Source: Rhodanobacter sp. DHG33 (GTDB lineage: Bacteria > Pseudomonadota > Gammaproteobacteria > Xanthomonadales > Rhodanobacteraceae). Taken from it: a stretch of DNA of 64,000 bases. The stretch spans positions 496,001 through 560,000 of the forward strand of contig NZ_JACYXM010000001.1 of the NCBI RefSeq assembly GCF_014843005.1, given 5' to 3'. The position numbers and the translations under genes were made by a program. Shown piece after piece: positions 1-7,537 of the stretch (the first letter of the stretch is position 1; each line of letters begins with the position of its first letter). The notes beneath the pieces were generated by a model, which did no database searches, was not told the origin of the DNA, and saw only the letters and a program-made list of their open reading frames with translations.

Positions 1-2
1 GC

Positions 3-1382
3 ACCTACAACGGCCAGAGCGTCCGCATCAGCTACAGCAAGGTTTTTCCGGGAAGCAACACCACGTTCACCGTGGCCGCCGACCGCTATTCCACCGGCGG
101 CTTCCTCAGCCTGAGCGATGCCGAGGCAGCACGCGACTATGCCAACCACGGCATGGATGCGCTGCAGTACCAGCTGACCAACCCGCTGACCATCGACGGC
201 GTGACGACGTCGAGCCTGCTCTCGCCAGCCCAGCTCGCGGCACTGAACGGAACCGTCTACAACGGCAGCAACGTCTACACCGCCACCGGCCTGCTGCAGC
301 AGCGCAACAGCTTCACCCTGGCGCTCAACCAGCAGTTGGGGAGCCGCGGCGGTTCGCTGTACGCCAACGCGTCGATCAACGACTACTGGAACCACAACGG
401 CAACAATTCGCAGTTCCAGGTGGGCTACAACAATCACTTCGGGCGCCTTGCCTACGGCATCTCCGTGAGCCGCGGGCGCACCCAGCTGGGCGGCTACGAC
501 AACCAGGTCGCCTTCAACGCCAGCCTGCCGCTGGGCGACACCCCGCACGCGCCCACCCTTTCGTTCAACGTCGATCACGACACCCAAAACGGCAGCGAAC
601 AGCAAGCCTCCCTCAACGGCACGCTGGGGCAATGGAACCAGTTCTCCTATGGCGCCACCGTCTCGCACAACAGCAGCGATACCGGCAGTGCCTATAGCGT
701 GAACGGCGGCTACAACAGCCCCTACGCTGCGTTCAATGCCAGCGCCGGCAACGGCAACGGCTATTCGCAGGCCTCCATCGGCGCCAGCGGGGCGGTGGTC
801 ATCCATGCGGGCGGCGTCACCTTTGGCCAGTCGACCGGCGACACGGTCGCTCTCGTGCATGCCCCCGGTGCGGCCGGTGCGCACGTTCTCAGCTCGCCGG
901 GTCTCGCCGTGGACAGCGCCGGCTACGCGCTCGTGCCGTATGTGCTGCCCTATCAGCTCGACACCGTCCAGCTCGACCCGCAGGGCATGCCGCTGGGCGT
1001 GCAGCTGGATGCCACCAGTGCAGAGGTGGCGCCTTACGCCGGCGCGGTGGTGGTGCTGAACTTCAAGAGCAAGGTCGGCCGCGCCCTGATCGCGCGCATC
1101 CGCATGGCCAACGGCAAGCCGGCACCCTTCGGCGCGGAAGTATTCGACAGCAAGGGCGCATCGGTGGGCTTCGTCGGCCAGGCCGGACAGATCCTGCTGC
1201 GAGGCATCGGCGAGGCCGGCTCGCTGGTCGTGCGCTGGCAGGACGACAACGGAGCCGACCTCTCCTGCACGTTCCCCTACAAGGCGCCGAACCAGGGCAA
1301 GGGCAAGCAGGCCGGCCTCGAGGGAATCAGCGTAACCTGTGCGATGCCGTCGGCCACCGCCGCCGCGAAAGATGCGCCGTGA
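3..1382 (+). CDS. Fimbrial outer-membrane usher, C-terminal part (FimD/PapC family), 5' end outside window
   Basis: Chaperone-usher proteins form the outer-membrane pore through which pilus subunits are assembled. The frame is open from the first bases of the window and ends with TGA at 1380-1382, giving the last 459 residues of a protein that is usually 800-850 long. The first half is rich in Gly/Asn/Ser/Tyr as expected for beta-barrel strands. The family signature follows (HAGGVTFGQ, then GDTVALVHAPGA), then the two small C-terminal domains (GKPAPFGAEV and GFVGQAGQILLRG). Two conserved-type cysteines are visible near the C-terminal end of what I see only in part (one in DLSCTF, one in VTCAMP). 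The adhesin gene follows at once, so this is the end of a fimbrial operon whose chaperone and major pilin probably lie to the left. Confidence 0.93.
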   Translation, partial: TYNGQSVRISYSKVFPGSNTTFTVAADRYSTGGFLSLSDAEAARDYANHGMDALQYQLTNPLTIDGVTTSSLLSPAQLAALNGTVYNGSNVYTATGLLQQRNSFTLALNQQLGSRGGSLYANASINDYWNHNGNNSQFQVGYNNHFGRLAYGISVSRGRTQLGGYDNQVAFNASLPLGDTPHAPTLSFNVDHDTQNGSEQQASLNGTLGQWNQFSYGATVSHNSSDTGSAYSVNGGYNSPYAAFNASAGNGNGYSQASIGASGAVVIHAGGVTFGQSTGDTVALVHAPGAAGAHVLSSPGLAVDSAGYALVPYVLPYQLDTVQLDPQGMPLGVQLDATSAEVAPYAGAVVVLNFKSKVGRALIARIRMANGKPAPFGAEVFDSKGASVGFVGQAGQILLRGIGEAGSLVVRWQDDNGADLSCTFPYKAPNQGKGKQAGLEGISVTCAMPSATAAAKDAP

Positions 1383-1474
1383 AGAACGAAGCATTGCACC
1401 GCCCATTCGCACGACCTGCCTCCACCGGCGGACGAGTCTCCATGGAAAAAAACCAACACCTCCCGGAAACCGTC

Positions 1475-2551
1475 ATGAGCCAAGCCGCCCAGTCGCATCC
1501 GCACATCGGCCAACACCGGCAACTCGGTTGGTGCGGATTGCTGCTGTTGCTGTTGGTGTCCCTGCTGGCTCCGATCGGCCGGGTCCACGCGCAAACCGCG
1601 GGCTGCATGGAAGACGGCAGTTCTCCGGCCTCCCAGAGCGCCATCACCTTCAGTCCGCCGGCAACGATCGCGTTGACCACCATGCCGGCTGCCGGCACCG
1701 TGCTGTGGTCATCGGGCCTGATAGCGGCCAATCCGGCCCCGGTATACGACTGCTCTGGCAATGTGCCTTATGGAGTACTCAACAATGTTGGCGCCACGCC
1801 TGCCAGCGGCACCACCTTTCCCACCGGAGTCGCCGGACTTTCCTACCAGCTCGTCCGCAACGGAGCCAATTTGGATCCATGGTCCATGGATACATATGCG
1901 GGCGGAGGAAATGGCTGCACGTACCGACGCGGCGCGTGGAATTGCGCCAACGGATACACCACGGTCACTTTCAGTGTCACCACGCAATTGAAGCTCGTGG
2001 TGACCGGGCCGATCGCCAGCGGCAGCGTGCTCAACGCTGGCACGCTCGGTTACTGGCAATTCCAGGGATTGGGTTCCAATGGAGCCATTACCCCGGTCCA
2101 GATCATTGCCTTTGCATTGAACAACTCGACCACCATCACCTTCCCGACCTGCACCGTCACCACCAGTTCGATCAGCGTCACGCTGCCGGACATAGGTGCG
2201 TCGGCGCTGGGCAGCCTTGGTGCAACGGCCGGTGCCACGCCTTTTTCCATCAATCTCAATTGCCCGAGCACGGCGTCCGGCGCACCCGTATATGTCGAGA
2301 TGGACTACAACGGCACCGCCTCCGGCATCCAGGGAGTCCTGACGCCCACTGCCGGCACCAGCGCCGGAGTTGGCGTGCAGCTGCTCTATTCGAACACCGC
2401 CGTAACCTTCGGCACGCCGACGCAGGTCGGCACGACCACCACGGGAGCCATGAGCATCCCGTACACGGCCCAGTACTATCAAACGCAATCGGCTGCGGTC
2501 ACCCCGGGCACGCTGACAGCGTCCGCCACCTTCCTGATCATGTACGAGTAG
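1475..2551 (+). CDS. Fimbrial tip adhesin / minor pilin (FimH/MrkD-like), secreted
   Basis: A 358-residue exported protein that probably caps the pilus. From ATG 1475 it has a Leu-rich signal peptide (about residues 15-37, ending VHAQ). A unique N-terminal receptor-binding-type region of about 190 residues with several cysteines follows. The C-terminal pilin domain starts around FPTCTVTTSSISVTLPDI and carries the FimA-type pattern of two Cys, TPFSINLNC and a C-terminal Tyr (LIMYE). The frame is also open upstream with possible starts at 1442 (ATG) and 1379 (GTG overlapping the usher stop). I prefer 1475 because it gives a normal signal peptide, though no start has a strong ribosome site. The ligand cannot be told from the sequence. 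Confidence 0.82.
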   Translation: MSQAAQSHPHIGQHRQLGWCGLLLLLLVSLLAPIGRVHAQTAGCMEDGSSPASQSAITFSPPATIALTTMPAAGTVLWSSGLIAANPAPVYDCSGNVPYGVLNNVGATPASGTTFPTGVAGLSYQLVRNGANLDPWSMDTYAGGGNGCTYRRGAWNCANGYTTVTFSVTTQLKLVVTGPIASGSVLNAGTLGYWQFQGLGSNGAITPVQIIAFALNNSTTITFPTCTVTTSSISVTLPDIGASALGSLGATAGATPFSINLNCPSTASGAPVYVEMDYNGTASGIQGVLTPTAGTSAGVGVQLLYSNTAVTFGTPTQVGTTTTGAMSIPYTAQYYQTQSAAVTPGTLTASATFLIMYE

Positions 2552-2651
2552 CATCACCGTCATCCTGACCAAGCCGGAACACCATCAAAGCTCCTCGCAT
2601 GATGAGTGACGGCTCACCCGACTCGCCATCGGCATCCGGAGAGCAGATTCC

Positions 2652-2924
2652 ATGAACAAGATTTTCGCGCTGACCCTGGCCATGGCATTTGCTGGCATGG
2701 CACACGCCCAGACCCCGGTGCACCCGACGAAGGGCGCGGTCGTTGTCAACAAGGCATCCATACCCGCCCAGAATGCACAGGGCAAAGCATCGACCACCAC
2801 CGGCATCCCCGCCAACGGCAATGCCGTCGCACCCCGGAAGAATGTACTCACATGCGTCCCGGCAAATGCACCGGCAAGCGCGACCAACACTCCATGCCAC
2901 CCCACCAAGACCGCGCAGCTCTGA
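2652..2924 (+). CDS. Small secreted protein of unknown function, Thr/Ala/Pro/Asn-rich
   Basis: A 90-residue protein with a clear signal peptide (hydrophobic core LTLAMAFAGMA, cleavage after AHA) and a mature part of about 70 residues that is low in hydrophobic residues and rich in Ala, Thr, Pro, Asn and Lys. Two cysteines near the end (CVP and PCHP, 16 residues apart) could form one disulfide. A GGAG stretch lies about eight bases before ATG 2652. It follows the adhesin gene by 100 bp on the same strand and may belong to the fimbrial operon. I recognise no family. The signal peptide and ribosome site make it likely to be real. Confidence 0.65.
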   Translation: MNKIFALTLAMAFAGMAHAQTPVHPTKGAVVVNKASIPAQNAQGKASTTTGIPANGNAVAPRKNVLTCVPANAPASATNTPCHPTKTAQL

Positions 2925-2963
2925 TGCCGACAGGCATCCACGGTCCTGGTCGGCGGTGAACGC

Positions 2964-3311
2964 CTATTCGTAAACCCGCGTCACCATCTGCACACGGGCT
3001 ATGTCCGCGGAAGCGTGGTAGTCGACGAAGTACTGCAGCAGGGGATTGCCTGCCGCCGTCGCTCCATCCAGGCGCAACACTGAAATCCGGTAGGCGGATG
3101 GATCGGCAGCAGTCACCTGCATGCTGCCTGCGCAAGTGAATGGGCGATCCGGCATGCGATTGCCGATCGTCATGACCCCGGAGCCACCGAATGCCCCGCA
3201 GGTCGGCGCCCTGATGGCGCCGCTGAAATCGATTCTTCCTTCGCCCGCCCATGCGCTCGATGCCATCAGCGCAATAGACAAGACGACCGTCTTGCAATAC
3301 CGGCCCTGCAT
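2964..3311 (-). CDS. Short type-1 pilin-like secreted protein
   Basis: A 115-residue protein with a signal peptide (VVLSIALMASSAWA) and a mature part of about 95 residues. The mature part has the pilin start pattern GRIDFSGAIRAPTCG, a second Cys, and the C-terminal pilin strand pattern (PLLQYFVDYHASADIARV, ending VTRVYE). Normal type-1 pilins have about 150-160 mature residues, so the middle strands are reduced. The start at 3311 is chosen because a strong GGGGGG-type ribosome site precedes it; the open frame runs up to 3446. It points towards the fimbrial operon and is convergent with it. It may be a minor subunit, a pilus terminator or a decaying gene. Its upstream region holds a CRP-type site. 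Confidence 0.7.
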   Translation of the reverse strand: MQGRYCKTVVLSIALMASSAWAGEGRIDFSGAIRAPTCGAFGGSGVMTIGNRMPDRPFTCAGSMQVTAADPSAYRISVLRLDGATAAGNPLLQYFVDYHASADIARVQMVTRVYE

Positions 3312-3409
3312 AATCCCCCCGTCCTGGCCGAGGGAAGATGCATACCTGGGGAGGCTTGCCACATCCGCCGTCGACGTCCGGCAAAGTGCTCGCCCGTACT
3401 CATTTCGGG

Positions 3410-3425
3410 TGTGAGGTGCATCACA
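3410..3425 (-). promoter_or_regulatory. Perfect CRP/Clp-type binding site upstream of the pilin-like gene
   Basis: TGTGA-GGTGCA-TCACA matches the CRP consensus TGTGA-N6-TCACA at all ten conserved bases. It lies about 100 bp upstream of the start codon of the pilin-like gene at 3311, in a non-coding stretch. Clp, the CRP homologue of xanthomonads, binds this consensus and controls surface and secretion genes. Binding here is inferred from the match alone. Confidence 0.7.
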
Positions 3426-3434
3426 GGTGCCGCG

Positions 3435-3456
3435 GTATTCGACCAAAGTCGAATAC
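3435..3456. repeat. Inverted repeat beside the CRP-type site
   Basis: GTATTCGAC and GTCGAATAC form a perfect 9-bp inverted repeat around a CAAA loop, ten bases from the CRP-type site. It could be an operator, or a hairpin at the start of the intergenic RNA. It has no T-run, so I do not call it a terminator. Confidence 0.5.
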
Positions 3457-3507
3457 CCAACTGGTCGACGGCAGAGTGTCTTTCGGGCGCCCCGTCAGGT
3501 CGTTCCG

Positions 3508-4269
3508 TCAGCGCGACGAGATGTATTTCTCGCGCCGGATCTGCGGCACCGGCAGGCCGAATTCCTTCAGCGCGTTGAACGCCGCATCGACCATGTTGGG
3601 GTTGCCGCAAAGGTAGGCGATGTCGCGCGTCGCGTCGGGCGCGAGTTCGGCCAGCACGCCCTGCACGTGGCCGCTGCGATCCGAGGGACGCGGCACGGCG
3701 CGCGGCTGGCGGCTGAGGCAGCCATGGAAGACGAAGCCGGGATGGCTTTGCGCGAAGGCCTCGAATTCCTCGCCGTAGAGCAGTTCGGTTTCGTTGCGCG
3801 CGCCATAGAGCAGCACCACTTCGCGGCCGCCCTGCGCCAGCAGCTTCTCGATCTGCGGCAGCATGGCGCGGTACGGCGTCACGCCGGTGCCGGTGGCAAG
3901 CAGCAGGTAGCGCGGATGCACGTCGCCGGCCTGCAGGCAGAAGCGCCCATAGGGGCCGCTGGCATCGACGGTGCCGCCGATCGGCAGCTCGCCGAGCAGC
4001 TTGGTGGCCGCGCCGCCTTCGACGTAGCTCACCGCAATCTCGATGCGCCCGATTTCAACGGGCACGCCGGGCGAGCTACCGTCGCCCACCGTGGCCACCG
4101 AGTAGCTGCGCTTGGTGGGCGTGCCGTCGTCGTAGTGGAAGTGGATCTGCAGGAATTGCCCCGGCACGAAGGCCAGCGGCTGGCCATCCACGCGCTCGAA
4201 GGCGAGGTGGCGCACGGTGGGCGCCAGCATGCGGCTGTCGACGAGGCGTAGCTGGAAGTGATCGGCCAT
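3508..4269 (-). CDS. fpr: Ferredoxin/flavodoxin-NADP(+) reductase
   Basis: A 253-residue cytoplasmic flavoprotein that moves electrons between NADPH and ferredoxin or flavodoxin. The FAD part carries the flavin-binding RSYSVAT motif and GPYGRF. The NADP part has ATGTGVTPYRAM and ends with YLCGNPNMVDA and a C-terminal REKYISS stretch typical of bacterial Fpr. The length fits the family (about 250-260). ATG 4269 gives the usual start; the frame is open slightly further upstream. It is alone, divergent from the ABC exporter genes. Confidence 0.9.
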   Translation of the reverse strand: MADHFQLRLVDSRMLAPTVRHLAFERVDGQPLAFVPGQFLQIHFHYDDGTPTKRSYSVATVGDGSSPGVPVEIGRIEIAVSYVEGGAATKLLGELPIGGTVDASGPYGRFCLQAGDVHPRYLLLATGTGVTPYRAMLPQIEKLLAQGGREVVLLYGARNETELLYGEEFEAFAQSHPGFVFHGCLSRQPRAVPRPSDRSGHVQGVLAELAPDATRDIAYLCGNPNMVDAAFNALKEFGLPVPQIRREKYISSR

Positions 4270-4321
4270 GGATGATGTTCCGGGAAACGATGCGTGCGCC
4301 GGACGGCGCAAAACGGCCCGC

Positions 4322-4327
4322 TATAAT
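4322..4327 (+). promoter_or_regulatory. Likely -10 box (TATAAT) of the ABC exporter operon
   Basis: An exact TATAAT lies 29 bp before ATG 4356 in otherwise GC-rich DNA. The -35 region at 17 bp spacing is poor, so strength is uncertain. Confidence 0.5.
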
Positions 4328-4355
4328 AAAGGGCTGATCCGTCCCGGTGCATCCC

Positions 4356-5300
4356 ATGAATTCCGTCCCCGCCCTCGTCGTCGACAACCTGCGCAAGACC
4401 TACGGCAATGGCGTGGAAGCCCTCAAGGGCATCTCGCTGACCGTGCAACCCGGCGATTTCTTCGCCCTGCTCGGCCCCAACGGGGCCGGCAAGTCCACCC
4501 TGATCGGCATCCTCTCCTCGCTGGTGAACGCCAGCGAGGGCGATGCGCGGGTGTTCGGGGTGTCGGTGAACCGGCAGCGCAACGAGGCGATGAAGCTGAT
4601 CGGCCTAGTGCCGCAAGAGATCAACTTCAACCAGTTCGAGAAGCCGTTCGACATCTGCGTCAACGAAGCGGGCTTCTACGGTATCCCGCGCAAGATCGCC
4701 GCCGAACGCGCGGAGAAATACCTGAAGGAGCTACGCCTGTGGGACAAGGCGCAGATGCAGGCGCGCACCCTGTCCGGCGGCATGAAACGACGGCTGATGA
4801 TCGCCCGCGCGATGATGAATGAGCCGAAGCTGCTAATCCTCGACGAACCCACCGCCGGCGTGGACATCGAGATCCGCCGTTCGATGTGGCAGTTCGTCAG
4901 CGGCATCAACGCGGCCGGCACCACAGTGATCCTCACCACGCATTACCTGGAAGAGGCCGAGCAGCTCTGCCGCAACATCGCCATCATCGACCACGGCACC
5001 ATCGTGGAGAACACCACGATGAAGCAGCTGCTGTCCAAGCTCGATGTGGAGACGTTCGTGTTCGACGTGGCGGGCGTGCCGGGCGAACTGCCCGCGCTGC
5101 CGGGCGTCACGCTGCGCCGGGTGGACGAGCACACGCTCGAAGCGGAGATGGCGCGCACCCACGACCTCAACTCGCTGTTCTCGGCACTGACCGCGCGCGG
5201 CATCACGGTGACTTCGATGCGAAACAAGACCAACCGGCTGGAGGAGCTGTTCGTGCGACTGGTAGAACATGGCCGCAACGGCACGGAGCAGACCGCATGA
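4356..5300 (+). CDS. ABC exporter ATP-binding protein (DrrA/NodI/YadG type)
   Basis: A 314-residue ATPase that powers the membrane protein encoded by the next gene. It has Walker A (GPNGAGKST, residues 40-48), a Q-loop region, the signature LSGGMKRR, Walker B (LLILDEPTAGVD) and the H-loop (LTTHYLEEAEQL). A C-terminal extension of about 90 residues is typical of ABC-2 drug or polysaccharide exporters. ATG 4356 is preferred over a GTG nine bases upstream. The stop overlaps the permease start by four bases (ATGA), so the two are translationally coupled. The pair resembles E. coli YadG/YadH; the substrate is unknown. Confidence 0.9.
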   Translation: MNSVPALVVDNLRKTYGNGVEALKGISLTVQPGDFFALLGPNGAGKSTLIGILSSLVNASEGDARVFGVSVNRQRNEAMKLIGLVPQEINFNQFEKPFDICVNEAGFYGIPRKIAAERAEKYLKELRLWDKAQMQARTLSGGMKRRLMIARAMMNEPKLLILDEPTAGVDIEIRRSMWQFVSGINAAGTTVILTTHYLEEAEQLCRNIAIIDHGTIVENTTMKQLLSKLDVETFVFDVAGVPGELPALPGVTLRRVDEHTLEAEMARTHDLNSLFSALTARGITVTSMRNKTNRLEELFVRLVEHGRNGTEQTA

Positions 5301-6076
5301 GCAACGCATCGGCCAACCTGGTAGCCCTCAACACCGTCACGCGCCGCGAGATCGTGCGCATCCTGCGCATCTGGACGCAGACACTGATCCCCCCGGTGAT
5401 CACCGTGACGCTGTACTACGTGATCTTCGGCAAACTGGTCGGCAGTCGCATCGGCAGCATCGACGGCGGCTTCAGCTACATGGAGTACATCGTGCCGGGC
5501 CTGGTGATGATGAACATCATCACGAGCAGCTACGCCAACATTTCCAGCTCGTTCTTCGGCGCCAAGTTCCAGCGCTCGGTGGAAGAGATGCTGGTGTCGC
5601 CGATGCCGCACTGGATCATGCTGCTCGGCTACGTGCTCGGCGCGATGACGCGCGGCCTCATCGTCGGCGCGCTGGTGCTGCTGGTCGCGCTGTTCTTCAC
5701 CCACCTGCACCTGATCCATCCGTTGATGGTGCTGCTGTCCGTGCTGCTGGGCTCGGCGATCTTCTCGCTGACCGGTTTCATCAACGCCATCTACGCGCGG
5801 AAGTTCGACGACGTGGCGCTGGTGCCCACCTTCGTGCTGACCCCGCTCACCTACCTGGGCGGCGTGTTCTATTCGGTGAAGATGCTGCCCGAGCCGTGGC
5901 AGTCGATCTCGCGCGCGAATCCTATCCTGTACATGGTCAACGCGTTCCGCTACGGCGTGCTCGGCATCAGCGACGTGCAGGTGGGCGTGGCGATCGTGGT
6001 GATGATCGGCTTCGTGCTGATGCTCACCGCATTCGCGCTGTACCTGCTGAAGCGCGGCGTGGGGCTGCGCTCGTAG
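5297..6076 (+). CDS. ABC-2 type exporter permease (YadH-like)
   Basis: A 259-residue inner-membrane protein of the ABC-2 family with about six hydrophobic segments, among them VITVTLYYVIFGKL, a segment around YIVPGLVMMNII, GLIVGALVLLVALFF, MVLLSVLLGSAIFSL and VAIVVMIGFVLMLTAFAL. The family pattern TPLTYLGGVFYSV with a following NP pair (SRANPILYMVNAFR) is clear. It starts inside the ATPase stop codon, so it is the partner subunit. The gene ends six bases before the convergent folK. The exported compound cannot be predicted. Confidence 0.9.
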   Translation: MSNASANLVALNTVTRREIVRILRIWTQTLIPPVITVTLYYVIFGKLVGSRIGSIDGGFSYMEYIVPGLVMMNIITSSYANISSSFFGAKFQRSVEEMLVSPMPHWIMLLGYVLGAMTRGLIVGALVLLVALFFTHLHLIHPLMVLLSVLLGSAIFSLTGFINAIYARKFDDVALVPTFVLTPLTYLGGVFYSVKMLPEPWQSISRANPILYMVNAFRYGVLGISDVQVGVAIVVMIGFVLMLTAFALYLLKRGVGLRS

Positions 6077-6082
6077 CCCCCG

Positions 6083-6568
6083 CTACGCGAGCGGCTCGGG
6101 CGACAGCGGTTCGCGCTCCTGCGGAAATGCCGCCCACAGCGCAGCCATCGTCCGGCCACTCACCGGATGGCGCACCTGCGGCGCGATGTCGGCCAAGGGC
6201 TTGAGCACGAAGGCGTGCTGCAGCTCCTTGCGCGGCACTTGCAGGTGGCCCGGCCCGTCGATCACGCGCTCGCCGTACAGCACGATGTCCACGTCCAGCG
6301 TGCGATCGGAGTAGCGCGGCACGTCGCGGCGGCGGCCATGGCGGTCTTCCAGCGCGTGCAGCCAGTCGTTGAGCGCGCCGGGTTCGAGGTCGGTGTCCAG
6401 ACCCACCGCGAGGTTCACGAAATCCGCGCCGTCGAAGCCCACCGACTTGCTGCGATACGCCGGCGATACGGCGATGCCTCCGAAGCGCCCGCGCAGTTCG
6501 CCGAGTGCCGCATTGAGGTAGCGCCGCGGCTCGAGGTTGGAGCCGAGGCTGAGATAGACGCGTTCCAT
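6083..6568 (-). CDS. folK: 2-amino-4-hydroxy-6-hydroxymethyldihydropteridine pyrophosphokinase
   Basis: A 161-residue folate-pathway enzyme that transfers pyrophosphate from ATP to the hydroxymethylpterin. It begins with the family pattern YLSLGSNLEPR and has the HPPK signature around residues 84-97 (PRYSDRTLDVDIVL), followed by the conserved PRKELQHAFVLKPL segment. Length fits (about 160). Its start overlaps the folB stop by one base, so folB and folK form an operon and encode successive steps of tetrahydrofolate synthesis. Confidence 0.93.
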   Translation of the reverse strand: MERVYLSLGSNLEPRRYLNAALGELRGRFGGIAVSPAYRSKSVGFDGADFVNLAVGLDTDLEPGALNDWLHALEDRHGRRRDVPRYSDRTLDVDIVLYGERVIDGPGHLQVPRKELQHAFVLKPLADIAPQVRHPVSGRTMAALWAAFPQEREPLSPEPLA

Positions 6569-6927
6569 CAGCCGGGTCGCACGCCGCGCTCGATGCGCAC
6601 GCCCACCGCCTTCGCGCCGCGCACCGCGCCGGGCTTGGACAGTTTCAGGCGCACCCAGGCCACGCCGAACTCCTCGCGGATGATCGCGGCGCAGCGCTCG
6701 GCCAGCGTCTCCACCAGGCCGAAGCTCGATGCACCCACATAATCGATCAGCCGCTTGGACACGTCCTTGTAGTTCAGCGTGTGCGCGATGTCGTCGCTGG
6801 CGGCGGGCACGCTGTTGTCGAACGCCATCTCGATATCGAACGACAGGGTCTGGCGCACGCGGCGCTCCCAGTCGTAGATGCCGATCACGGCGTCGATGCG
6901 CAGATCTTCGATGAAAACGATGTCCAT
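6568..6927 (-). CDS. folB: Dihydroneopterin aldolase
   Basis: A 119-residue enzyme that splits 7,8-dihydroneopterin to the hydroxymethylpterin used by FolK, encoded just downstream. The family start (FIEDLRIDAVIGIYDWER), the NYKDV segment and the ETLAERCAAIIREEFG helix are all present, and the C-terminal strand has LKLSKPGA. Length fits (about 118-120). ATG 6927 is the usual start. It is divergent from the OsmC gene with a 145-bp gap. Confidence 0.92.
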   Translation of the reverse strand: MDIVFIEDLRIDAVIGIYDWERRVRQTLSFDIEMAFDNSVPAASDDIAHTLNYKDVSKRLIDYVGASSFGLVETLAERCAAIIREEFGVAWVRLKLSKPGAVRGAKAVGVRIERGVRPG

Positions 6928-7072
6928 GGCGGTGCCGCGGCAGGAACGGGGCCCTAAAGGGTCGGCGACTACAGGCGCAGATGCAAGCCGGCACGGTTTC
7001 ACGCCAACGGCACGCAATGGCGCGCGCGACGTGTTAGATGTGGCAACCCCACCCCACAGCACGGGAACCGCA

Positions 7073-7483
7073 ATGAGCACTCCTGCCAACGTGACGGCCG
7101 CGATCGCCAGCACGCCCTACACCGTCCGCCTGGGCGACGACCACGGCCACCAGTGGCTGGCCGACGAGCCGGCCGACCTGCACGGCGCCAACGCCGGACC
7201 GGACCCGCACCGGCTGCTGCTCTCCAGCCTGGGTGCCTGCACCTCGATCACGCTGAAGATGTACGCCGAACGCAAAGGCTGGCCGCTGGAAGGCGTCGAG
7301 GTGGCGCTGGATTTCAATCCCGATGGTGAGCCGCCGGCCGGTACCAACGTGATCCGGCGGCGCATCGCCCTGTACGGCAAGCTGGACGAGCAGCAGCGCG
7401 AACGCCTGCTGCAGATCGCCAACGCCTGCCCGATCCACAAGGTGCTGCGCGGCGAAATCCGCATCGATTCCGCACTGGAATAG
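7073..7483 (+). CDS. OsmC family protein
   Basis: A 136-residue OsmC/YhfA-type protein; members reduce organic hydroperoxides or have unclear roles. It has the pattern PHRLLLSSLGACTSITLKMYAERKG, in which the first conserved Cys lies (GACTS), and the second Cys (NACPIHKVL), so both redox cysteines are kept. Length is normal. The gene stands alone between folB (divergent) and dbpA. The DNA just before ATG 7073 has only a modest ribosome site. Confidence 0.88.
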   Translation: MSTPANVTAAIASTPYTVRLGDDHGHQWLADEPADLHGANAGPDPHRLLLSSLGACTSITLKMYAERKGWPLEGVEVALDFNPDGEPPAGTNVIRRRIALYGKLDEQQRERLLQIANACPIHKVLRGEIRIDSALE

Positions 7484-7537
7484 GCATTCCGGGGCTTTGT
7501 ACCCCGTCGCGGCGGCGGCGGCATGCGATCATGGCGT

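Noticed and set aside
1876-1890. Palindrome TCCATGGTCCATGGA inside the adhesin gene
   Set aside because: It is within coding sequence (DPWSMDT) and has no link to the intergenic CCATGGATGG palindromes beyond a short shared core.
2606-2617. GTGA-CGGC-TCAC, looking like a CRP site before the small secreted protein gene
   Set aside because: The spacer is four bases instead of six, so CRP would not fit it.
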